5,478 bases of DNA, taken from Planctomycetota bacterium. GTDB taxonomy: Bacteria; Planctomycetota; UBA8742; SKZP01. Shown here piece by piece: positions 1-5,265 of the stretch (positions are counted from its first letter, which is position 1; every line of letters starts with the position of its first letter). The stretch lies in NCBI GenBank assembly GCA_007127275.1, contig SKZP01000348.1:1-5478 (forward strand). The letters run 5' to 3'. A program made the position numbers and the translations under genes. The notes beneath the pieces were generated by a model, which worked only from the letters and a program-made list of their open reading frames with translations, searched no databases and was not told where the DNA came from.

Positions 1-946
1 ATGCCTCGAGGGCGGCGGCGTCGGTCAACGGCAACGTTCCACCGAGGTGCAACCGCAACACGTCGTTGGTTTCGAGTGACGGTGCGAGTTCTCGCGCCAA
101 GGCGGCGACTTGCGTGCCCTCCTCAACGTTCGCAGCGTATGTGCGCCAGCGCAGGACCGCCGTGGCGACCGCTTCGACACGCGGTTGGCTGGCTCTCGCG
201 CCGTCGAGTTCCACGAGTAGCGCCGCGCCCTCGGGGTCCGTGAAGTCTGTCGGCTCAGGCGGCGGCGCAACCCGAGCGACGTATGCAGCAGCACCCCGCG
301 CAACGGCGCCGGAATGCGCGGACTGGGGGACCGCGGTACTGCAACGTGCGGCCGTCGGCGTAGCGGTTCCGGAAGGCCCGGCCTCCAACGCGACGTCGTC
401 ACCGCGGCCCAGGGCAACGTAATCGAATCCGCCGGCGGCGTCCGCGGGAAGGTGTGCCGCCTCGTAGGCCACGCCAATGCGCACTCGTTCCTCTCGCTCA
501 GGCGGCGACGCGGGGGCGGCTCGACGGGCTGCTCTCTCTTCGGGCGCGAAGGCGTACAGCATTGCCCCGGTCGCGCGATCCCGCACCGGCTGGGCCGGCG
601 TTGACGGCGCGCCGAGTACGGTGACGTTCGCAGCCTCGTCCCACTCGGGGCGCTCCCAGACACTGCCGGCAAGCGCCGGGTCGCGGCGACCCGGCAACAC
701 ATACACGGGACGCGCGGCGGCGGCGAGCAGCGCAAGCGTCCGCTCCAGTGTGGCGCGGCCAACGGCGGGATGCGCAAACGTGTCGCCGGCGAGCACGAGA
801 AAGTCTGCCTCTGCCTCACGTGCCGCGGCGACGACCCGCTCCGCGGCGGCAAAGCGCGCCTCGCGCAAACGCGGCCCCGCCGCGGGAATCACGCGGCTGC
901 CGAGGCCGAGTTGCCACCCTGCACTGTGCATGACGCGTACCGGCAT
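1..946 (-). CDS. SbcD/Mre11-like DNA-repair exonuclease family metallophosphoesterase with a degenerate active site (3' end cut by window)
   Basis: The reading frame is open for 315 codons from ATG 946 to the window edge, so the C-terminus is missing. The fold order matches calcineurin-type phosphoesterases of the SbcD/DNA-repair exonuclease group: a first strand with HSAGWQLG (residues 7-14), then VLAGDTF (51-57), VYVLPGRRDP (81-90) followed by GSVW (94-97), and FDYVALGRGDD (174-184). Further on, PEPTDF and LLVELDG resemble the region after the catalytic core in this family. Family members normally show D-x-H (or D-x-Q), GD, GNHD, AHG and GHxH. Here the first Asp is Gly10, the next ligand is Gln12, GNHD is GRRD (86-89), AHG is AYE (160-162) and GHxH is GRGD (180-183). 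Only Asp55 and Asp89 survive, so metal-dependent nuclease activity is doubtful. A stretch near 321-376 may contain compensating frameshifts. The start is favoured by GGGTGA 7 nt upstream, which includes the stop codon of the preceding reductase gene. An SbcC/AAA-type ATPase partner could lie beyond the left edge, but cannot be seen. Confidence 0.8.
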   Translation of the reverse strand, partial: MPVRVMHSAGWQLGLGSRVIPAAGPRLREARFAAAERVVAAAREAEADFLVLAGDTFAHPAVGRATLERTLALLAAAARPVYVLPGRRDPALAGSVWERPEWDEAANVTVLGAPSTPAQPVRDRATGAMLYAFAPEERAARRAAPASPPEREERVRIGVAYEAAHLPADAAGGFDYVALGRGDDVALEAGPSGTATPTAARCSTAVPQSAHSGAVARGAAAYVARVAPPPEPTDFTDPEGAALLVELDGARASQPRVEAVATAVLRWRTYAANVEEGTQVAALARELAPSLETNDVLRLHLGGTLPLTDAAALEA

Positions 947-953
947 GATTCCG

Positions 954-959
954 TCACCC
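954..959 (-). promoter_or_regulatory. Shine-Dalgarno of the phosphoesterase gene, overlapping the ypdA stop
   Basis: GGGTGA on the minus strand (959-954) lies 7 nt before ATG 946 and contains the TGA stop of the reductase gene (956-954). Terminating ribosomes would sit on the next gene's binding site, which favours translational coupling. Confidence 0.5.
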
Positions 960-1979
960 GCGGCAAGAGAGTATGTGCGTCACCGCCGCAGCGGCATGGT
1001 CGCGACCGTTCTCAATGAAGATGTGGCGCGTGTCGCGGCCGAAGCCGGCGGAGCCGACGGCGTAGAGCCCCGGCACGCTGGTCTCGAACGACTCGCTCAA
1101 CACGGGTCGTTCGCTGTCCTCGGTAAACGCAACCCCTGCAGCGCGCAGCAACTCGTCGCAGGCGCGGTAGCCAATCAGCCGCAACACCCACTCCGCCGGC
1201 AGTCGTTTGCGCTTGCCGTTTGCGCGGGCAATTTGCACCGCATCCGGCTCAATTCGTTCGACGCGACTTTCGAGTTCGAGCCCAATCACGCCGTCGCGCA
1301 CACGGTTCAGAAAGTCCGGCGCAAGCCAATACTTCACATTCTCGCGCAGCCCCTTGCCGCGGTGCACCACGGTGACACGCGCACCGCTGCGGTATAACTC
1401 AAGTGCCGCTTCCACAGCGCTGTTGGAGCCGCCGACAATGACGACGGGACGCCGCCAGAACGGCTCCGGCTCCGCATACGTGCCGAGCACGTGCGGCATC
1501 TCCTCACCGGGGACGCCAAGGCGGGTCGCATTGCCGTAGTAGCCCGTTGCAAGTATCACGTGCCTCGCCGCGACACGCTCAGGCACCTGCTCAGGCAGCG
1601 GCGGCGCCTGCGGCTCGGTGCGCACCACCTCGAGCAAATGCGGCGCCCCCGGCTCGCCTGTCGGAAGCACTCGCGTTACGCGCCGGTACGTGGCGACCTC
1701 AAGCGCCTCGACCTCGGCCACCCGGCGAAAGTATGTCAGCGCCTCGTTGCGCGTCGGCTTTGCGCCCGCACTGACCAGCGGATGCCCGCCAATCTCAATG
1801 TTTACGCTTTCACTGAAAAACACCGTGCTGCGCGGCCATTGGCGGATGGTTTGCGCAAGCGCCCCCTGCTCGAACAGGCACACGGAAAGCCCCGCCCGGC
1901 GCGCATGCAAACCCGCCGCCACGCCTACCGGGCCGGCGCCAATCACGGCAACATCCAACTCCCGCGGCTCCGCACTCAC
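954..1979 (-). CDS. ypdA: YpdA-family FAD/NAD(P)-dependent disulfide reductase (putative bacillithiol disulfide reductase type)
   Basis: A complete 341-residue flavoprotein with two Rossmann folds. The FAD-binding GAGPVG lies at residues 14-19 and the NAD(P)-binding VIVGGSNSAVEAALE at 180-194. ILATGYY (142-148) is the strand linking the domains. YpdA-type hallmarks are VFFSESVNIEIGG (53-65), KPTRNEAL (74-81), ENVKYWLAPDFLNRV and the C-terminal HIFIENGRDHA. There is no CxxC pair, unlike thioredoxin reductase and as expected for YpdA. Known family members use NADPH to reduce bacillithiol disulfide in the cytosol; whether this host makes bacillithiol or another thiol is unknown. I chose the GTG at 1979 because AAAGGA (1991-1986) sits 6 nt upstream. 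A TTG ten codons earlier (2009) keeps the frame open but adds an Arg-rich leader with no homology feel. The phosphoesterase gene follows after 7 bp and is probably co-transcribed. Family assignment is strong; the substrate is inferred. Confidence 0.88.
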   Translation of the reverse strand: MSAEPRELDVAVIGAGPVGVAAGLHARRAGLSVCLFEQGALAQTIRQWPRSTVFFSESVNIEIGGHPLVSAGAKPTRNEALTYFRRVAEVEALEVATYRRVTRVLPTGEPGAPHLLEVVRTEPQAPPLPEQVPERVAARHVILATGYYGNATRLGVPGEEMPHVLGTYAEPEPFWRRPVVIVGGSNSAVEAALELYRSGARVTVVHRGKGLRENVKYWLAPDFLNRVRDGVIGLELESRVERIEPDAVQIARANGKRKRLPAEWVLRLIGYRACDELLRAAGVAFTEDSERPVLSESFETSVPGLYAVGSAGFGRDTRHIFIENGRDHAAAAVTHILSCRG

Positions 1980-2080
1980 AAGCTGTCCTTTCCGTCGGCA
2001 ACCACGCAACCCATACGGTACGCTTCATGGTAGCACTCGAAGCTTACCTCAAGCACCGGCAAGCCGTGTCCCCGTGTCAC
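1976..2080 (-). CDS. Possible small ORF (about 34 aa) overlapping the ypdA start
   Basis: The minus-strand frame ending at TGA 1978-1976 reads as ordinary protein over its last ~35 codons, with stretches such as HGLPVLEVSFECYHEAYR (balanced composition, low Arg), unlike the Arg/Pro-rich shadow frames elsewhere. Its stop overlaps the GTG start of the reductase (TTGTGAGTG), an arrangement typical of translational coupling. The start is unsettled: GTG 2080 and TTG 2086 are possible, and neither has a Shine-Dalgarno. TACATT (2091-2086) is a passable -10 box that would place a transcript start close to GTG 2080, so a leaderless mRNA is conceivable. The frame stays open to TTG 2173, but that part is less protein-like. 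I do not recognise a family. It may be non-coding leader sequence. Confidence 0.25.
   Translation of the reverse strand: MTRGHGLPVLEVSFECYHEAYRMGCVVADGKDSL
1986..1991 (-). promoter_or_regulatory. Shine-Dalgarno of the ypdA-like gene
   Basis: AAAGGA on the minus strand lies 6 nt before the GTG at 1979-1977. This decides the GTG start over the upstream in-frame TTG at 2009. Confidence 0.6.
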
Positions 2081-2294
2081 CCACAAATGTAGAGGCGGAC
2101 GACTTGCGAATGATGCACTTGCCCTGAGGGGTTGCCGGCGAGTATCCTTCGTGGGGTCGCCAAGTTCCCCCAAACGAGGACTCTTGCAGTCCTTCCGGCG
2201 GACGGGGGCGAGATTCGTGATGCCCCGCCCTTGTTCGCTTCATTTCCTTTTCATACGACAGGTAGCGGCTTCGCGCCGAGCGTTGTGGGGTTGC

Positions 2295-2322
2295 TTGCCA
2301 CGCGCGCCGTTCCTTTTACACC
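2295..2322 (+). promoter_or_regulatory. Candidate sigma70-like promoter for the kinase gene
   Basis: TTGCCA (2295-2300, five of six matches to TTGACA) is followed after 16 bp by TACACC (2317-2322, three of six matches to TATAAT). It lies about 35 bp before the kinase ATG in a locally T-rich stretch. The -10 box is weak and the call is tentative. Confidence 0.2.
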
Positions 2323-2356
2323 GTTGCCCTCCTTCTTGACTGCGAGGTCGGCCTCA

Positions 2357-3712
2357 ATGTCGCAACAACCGTCGCAAGCCGCCACGAACGTCATTGGCAA
2401 GGTGATTGCCAACACCACCATTGAGCGCAAACTCGGCGCCGGTGGCATGGGAGCGGTCTTTGCCGGGCGCCACCACTCGCTCAACCGGATTGTCGCACTA
2501 AAGCTGCTTCCTGCCGTGCCGCCACCGCCGGCGCAGTTCGTGCAACGCTTCTTTCGCGAAGCGGAGGCGATGCGTCAACTGGAGCACCCGCACATTGTGC
2601 GAGTGTACGACTACGGCCAGGAAGATCCCTTTTATTACATTGTCATGGAGTTTGTGCAGGCGCGGCCGCTCGAGGAGATTGTCCGCGAGAAGAACCAGCA
2701 GAAAGACCGCGTGAAGATTTCGCGCGCCTTGCGCATCATCCGCGACGTCGCCGACGCGATGGCCTACTGCCACGAGCTCAATATCCTGCACCGCGACCTG
2801 AAGCCGGATAACATTTTGCTCAACGAGCAGACCAGTGAGGTGAAAATCATCGACTTCGGCCTCGTCAAAGTCGAAGGGGGCGACGCACAGGCGCTGACCG
2901 TCACGGGCCAGATCATGGGTACGCCGATGTATATGGCGCCGGAGCAGGCGGAAGGTAAAGTCGCCGACCACCGCACCGACATTTACAGCCTCGGGGCCTG
3001 CGGCTTCTTTTTCCTCACCGGCGACTTCCCGTTCAAGGGGCGCTCCGGAATGGATATTCTGCTCAAGAAGATCAAAGAGAATCCGCGCGACATGCGCGAG
3101 TTGCGCCCGGAAATTCCGAAACCGGTCGCCGACCTCATTCACCGGATGATGGCGCGTGACCCGGCGAAACGCTTCCAATCCATGGGGCGAGTACGGGACA
3201 TCTTGAACCAAGCCCTCAAGCCGCGAGGCGCAGGCGGCGAGGCAGGCGCCGGCAAACCGAACACCGGCGTCTCCAGCGGCAAGCAACCGGCCGCAGGTGG
3301 CGACGCTCGGCAGCAAAAACGACCTGCGCAGCCGCAGCCGCGGCCACAGCGTCCTGCGGCCCACCCGCAGCCGGCCAAGGCCGAGACGCGGCAGGTGTCG
3401 ACCAACTCGGACTTTCGCATCAGCGAGTCCGACGCCCAGGTTCCCGAGCATTTGCGTGACGTCGCACCGCAGTCGGCGCCGCCGCCCCCGCCGCGTCGCA
3501 ACACGAGCCCGAACGCTGAGCCCTCCGCAAGCCCTGGCTCGGGCAGTCAAAGCGGTGCGTCTCAACCAAGTGCCGTGCCTCCGCCGCCACCGAAGCGTCA
3601 AACTCCACCGCCGCCGCCCCAGCGCCCCGGGACTGCGCGCCGCCCGCAACCACAAAAGTCACCGACCCCCGCACCCCGCCGCCGCCCGGGCACGCCGCCG
3701 CCGCAACGCTAG
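2357..3712 (+). CDS. Hanks-type serine/threonine protein kinase with proline-rich C-terminal tail
   Basis: A complete 451-residue protein. The kinase domain spans about residues 20-280 with every catalytic element: glycine loop GAGGMG (27-32), VALK with Lys49, helix-C REAEAM with Glu68, HRDLKPDN (145-152, catalytic Asp147), DFG (166-168), a Thr-rich activation loop (LTVTGQIMGTP, 180-190), APE (194-196) and the DIYSLG segment with Asp208. It should be active, phosphorylating Ser/Thr on cytosolic partners and probably its own activation loop. From about 285 the tail is Pro/Ala/Gln/Arg-rich and looks disordered, with three PPPPP-x-R units (375-381, 408-414, 417-423). I see no transmembrane helix, PASTA, TPR or WD40 domain, so it is likely a soluble kinase without its own sensor. 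I chose ATG 2357 because GAGG (2344-2347) lies 9 nt upstream and the domain begins soon after; the open frame back to 2132 is not kinase-like. It ends with tandem TAG TAG codons. No phosphatase or obvious substrate gene is adjacent. Confidence 0.93.
   Translation: MSQQPSQAATNVIGKVIANTTIERKLGAGGMGAVFAGRHHSLNRIVALKLLPAVPPPPAQFVQRFFREAEAMRQLEHPHIVRVYDYGQEDPFYYIVMEFVQARPLEEIVREKNQQKDRVKISRALRIIRDVADAMAYCHELNILHRDLKPDNILLNEQTSEVKIIDFGLVKVEGGDAQALTVTGQIMGTPMYMAPEQAEGKVADHRTDIYSLGACGFFFLTGDFPFKGRSGMDILLKKIKENPRDMRELRPEIPKPVADLIHRMMARDPAKRFQSMGRVRDILNQALKPRGAGGEAGAGKPNTGVSSGKQPAAGGDARQQKRPAQPQPRPQRPAAHPQPAKAETRQVSTNSDFRISESDAQVPEHLRDVAPQSAPPPPPRRNTSPNAEPSASPGSGSQSGASQPSAVPPPPPKRQTPPPPPQRPGTARRPQPQKSPTPAPRRRPGTPPPQR
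3479..3625 (+). repeat. Proline-run repeats in the kinase tail (three PPPPP-x-R units)
   Basis: Codons 375-381, 408-414 and 417-423 encode PPPPPRR, PPPPPKR and PPPPPQR, each a run of five prolines followed by basic or polar residues. The DNA copies use different proline codons, so they are protein-level repeats and not a recent DNA duplication. Such runs can bind SH3-, WW- or EVH1-like folds or act as a rigid spacer; no partner is identifiable here. Confidence 0.6.
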
Positions 3713-3913
3713 TAGGCCCGGCGGTACCGGCGTTCTCTCGGTTGGTCGCGACGTGCCGCGAACAGGAGCGCATCACCACTTCTTCGACCGGAGATCCCCG
3801 CCGTTTCGGGGTTTGCGCAAGGCAACGCGACTCTCGCGCTCCGCGTCGCGGCGAACCAAGAGTCGGTGTATCCGGCCGCGCTTCAGGCCCCCGGGGAACT
3901 GCAGGCGCTGGTC
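3713..3913. other. Convergent intergenic region between kinase and ygfZ-like genes
   Basis: This 201-bp spacer lies between two converging stop codons (TAG at 3710-3712 and TAA at 3916-3914 on the minus strand). Apart from the weak hairpin at 3797-3815 it contains only short GC-rich palindromes, such as CCCCGGGG near 3890. No gene is supported; the open plus-strand frames crossing it are Arg-rich shadows. Confidence 0.6.
3797..3815 (+). terminator. Weak intrinsic-terminator-like hairpin after the kinase gene
   Basis: CCCCG (3797-3801) pairs with CGGGG (3808-3812) across a 6-nt loop and is followed by TTT (3813-3815). It lies 84 bp after the kinase stop in the convergent spacer. The all-GC 5-bp stem is plausible but the T-run is short. 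On the minus strand the hairpin is not followed by Ts. Confidence 0.3.
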
Positions 3914-5029
3914 TTACGAGGTCGGCTCGCGCATGGGGCGCAGTCCGGCCACGTCGTGTGGCACGAGCTGCGTGGTCGCTTGCGGCTCGCCGAGGTACAG
4001 CGCGGGCTTTTCCTCGACGTAGGCGCGGCGTACGTAGCCGAGGGCGACGGTTTCACCGTCCGGCATCCGTGCAATGCTGGTTACGCGCCCCGCTTCCTTG
4101 CCCTCCGCGCTGAACAGGGTCAGCGGCGTTTTCGGTAGCGGGGACGGGGGCTCGCTGCCCTCGGCGAGGCGCAGGCGCATGAGGCGCTTCGACGGTTTGC
4201 CGCGGAAGTGTAACCGGTAGGTCGGCTCCTGGCCGGGGTAGCAGCCTTTTGTGTAGGAGACGCCGGCTTCGAGCCCCGCTTCCTTGGCGAGCATCCCGCT
4301 GCCCAACTCCGCCTTCCACAGGGGCTGGCCCTGTTCGACGCGAACGGTGTCGTAGGCGTAGAAGCCGGCTTGTCGGCCGCCCGCGGCCTGCACGGCGTCG
4401 AGGAGCTTGGGCGTGAGCGCCTCGAGCGTCGCCACCGGCACGCGCACCACCACACCAGGCACCTCGCCAAGCGGCGCATCCGCCAGCGAGACCGTGCTGT
4501 CGTTGTGTACGACGCCGCCCGTGGGCGGTACTTGCCAGCCGAGCTCGCCGAGCACGGCGTCGCGCCGTGGCCCGAGGAGGGCGAGGGCGGTGTGCGTGGT
4601 GCGTTCGTCGCCTAGCTCCACGTCGTCGGCAATGATGAACGCGTCGAGTGCCTCGGTCACCGCCGCGCACGTGCCGCCGGGCAACTCCAGCACAAACTGC
4701 GCGGCCGGCTCGCGTTCGTGCCACACGCGCATGGGTGCGATCAGCCCCCCCTTGCGGTCCAGCAGGCACGCGTAGTCCACGGCCCCCGCCGGCATTGCCG
4801 CAATCTCCTGCGAAAGCATCCGGTGCAAAAAGTCGCGCGCATCCTCGCCCCGAACCGCGAGCCACTCGGACGTTCCGGCGTCCACCAACGCCACCCCCTC
4901 CCGCAACGCCGCCACCTCGGCGGCCAGGTCACCGAAGTGCGCCGCGACACTACGCCCGTGTACGTCGCTCGCTTCCGCGCCGGGAGCAATGCGGTATAAG
5001 GGGGTCGGTTGTGGGTCGACGTCGTTCAT
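3914..5029 (-). CDS. ygfZ: YgfZ/GcvT-like folate-binding protein (iron-sulfur cluster maintenance)
   Basis: A complete 371-residue protein of the GcvT-like tetrahydrofolate-binding fold. The YgfZ signature KGCYPGQE lies at 261-268 with its conserved Cys263, preceded by EAGLEAGVSYT (250-260) as in the family. The N-terminal half carries the typical order EVAALREGVALVD (38-50), VRGEDARDFLHRMLSQEI (59-76) and DRKGGLIAPMRVW (91-103). The C-terminal domain includes a beta-barrel-like stretch with RVTSIA and ALGYVRR (315-335). Known YgfZ proteins support assembly or repair of certain Fe-S enzymes in a folate-dependent way; they are not glycine-cleavage aminomethyltransferases, and the KGC motif separates the two. 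It is somewhat longer than the ~326-residue E. coli protein, mainly at the N-terminus and in a Pro/Ser-rich link near 291-302. I chose ATG 5029 with GGTGA (5039-5035) 5 nt upstream; an in-frame GTG at 5038 would add only three residues. It stands alone, convergent to the kinase. Confidence 0.87.
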   Translation of the reverse strand: MNDVDPQPTPLYRIAPGAEASDVHGRSVAAHFGDLAAEVAALREGVALVDAGTSEWLAVRGEDARDFLHRMLSQEIAAMPAGAVDYACLLDRKGGLIAPMRVWHEREPAAQFVLELPGGTCAAVTEALDAFIIADDVELGDERTTHTALALLGPRRDAVLGELGWQVPPTGGVVHNDSTVSLADAPLGEVPGVVVRVPVATLEALTPKLLDAVQAAGGRQAGFYAYDTVRVEQGQPLWKAELGSGMLAKEAGLEAGVSYTKGCYPGQEPTYRLHFRGKPSKRLMRLRLAEGSEPPSPLPKTPLTLFSAEGKEAGRVTSIARMPDGETVALGYVRRAYVEEKPALYLGEPQATTQLVPHDVAGLRPMREPTS

Positions 5030-5261
5030 CTTTTTCACCGCTTTTCCGTCGCTTCTCCGTTGCCTTCACCGCGGCATGCGTCGCACACACGCACGCGTTC
5101 GCACTCGCACGCAGCGCCGTTTCCCTAACAAAGTCGCGCCGCGACGCCCAGGATGTTAGAAGCCTACGCGTGACGTCCCCCGAACAAATATCACCTGCCC
5201 CGGCCGGTGCCGCCCTGCGACGCCGGGTCGGAGGAGTTCTCCCTTCGTTGATCTACGCGCC
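5030..5261. other. Divergent intergenic region upstream of ygfZ-like and methyltransferase genes
   Basis: This 232-bp spacer must serve both divergent genes. It holds a nested inverted repeat at 5125-5159, a short A/T-rich patch (GAACAAATATCA, 5182-5193) that is the most promoter-like plus-strand segment, and a strong Shine-Dalgarno-like GGAGGAG at 5230-5236. No -35/-10 pair with proper spacing could be assigned confidently on either strand. Confidence 0.55.
5125..5159. repeat. Nested inverted repeat in the divergent promoter region
   Basis: The outer arms CTAACA (5125-5130) and TGTTAG (5154-5159) are exact inverted copies. Between them lies a second stem, GTCGC (5133-5137) with GCGAC (5141-5145), and a 3-nt loop. 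Outer and inner centres differ by only 3 bp. It could be a dimeric regulator site or an RNA hairpin in a leader. Because it lies between divergent genes it could affect both. Confidence 0.4.
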
Positions 5262-5265
5262 ATGA
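5230..5265 (+). promoter_or_regulatory. Shine-Dalgarno with possible 5-codon leader ORF coupled to the methyltransferase start
   Basis: GGAGGAG (5230-5236) is the strongest ribosome-binding sequence in the window, yet it lies 25 nt before ATG 5262 and no in-frame start is nearer. It is 11 nt before a TTG (5248) that opens TTG ATC TAC GCG CCA TGA, whose stop (5263-5265) overlaps the ATG 5262 in an ATGA arrangement. GGAG (5230-5233) can also pair with CTCC (5239-5242) to hide the site. A coupled mini-ORF is possible but speculative. Confidence 0.3.

Larger units (their letters stand above)
1980..2356. other. Divergent intergenic region between ypdA-like and kinase genes
   Basis: This 377-bp spacer separates two divergent genes and should hold both promoters. 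Its left third carries the possible small ORF described separately. Its right part is more T-rich on the plus strand (runs such as TTCCTTTTCAT and GTTCCTTTTACA) than the flanking genes, as expected upstream of a promoter. The plus-strand frame of the kinase stays open back to 2132, but that extension lacks kinase-like sequence. No clear operator repeat or riboswitch was seen. Confidence 0.6.

Noticed and set aside
25..852. 275-aa open frame on the minus strand
   Set aside because: Arg/Pro/Ser-rich shadow of the phosphoesterase gene; the correct frame shows phosphoesterase motifs and better codon use.
477..1397. 306-aa open frame on the plus strand
   Set aside because: Antisense across the phosphoesterase and reductase genes, low-complexity Ala/Ser/Arg, no recognisable domain.
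954..1979. Thioredoxin reductase for this gene
   Set aside because: There is no CxxC redox pair; the KPTR, VKYW and FIEN-type motifs fit YpdA.
2132..2356. 75-codon N-terminal extension of the kinase frame
   Set aside because: No Shine-Dalgarno at its start and no kinase-like sequence; ATG 2357 has GAGG at 9 nt and lies just before the domain.
2498..3655. 385-aa open frame on the minus strand opposite the kinase
   Set aside because: A common GC-rich antisense artefact: Arg/Leu/Val-rich with no motif, while the plus strand carries a fully conserved kinase.
3297..4113. Overlapping plus-strand open frames of 241 and 123 aa across the kinase tail and convergent spacer
   Set aside because: Extremely Arg/Pro-rich out-of-frame readings of the kinase tail and of the ygfZ-like gene; no start signal.
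4053..4865. 270-aa open frame on the minus strand
   Set aside because: Arg/Gly-rich shadow in another frame of the ygfZ-like gene.
3914..5029. Glycine-cleavage aminomethyltransferase (GcvT) for this gene
   Set aside because: The KGCYPGQE signature with its Cys marks the YgfZ branch, and no other glycine-cleavage gene is nearby.
4648..5265. 205-aa plus-strand open frame ending at the methyltransferase start
   Set aside because: Antisense to ygfZ and Arg/Pro-rich; only its last five codons (leader mini-ORF) are of interest.
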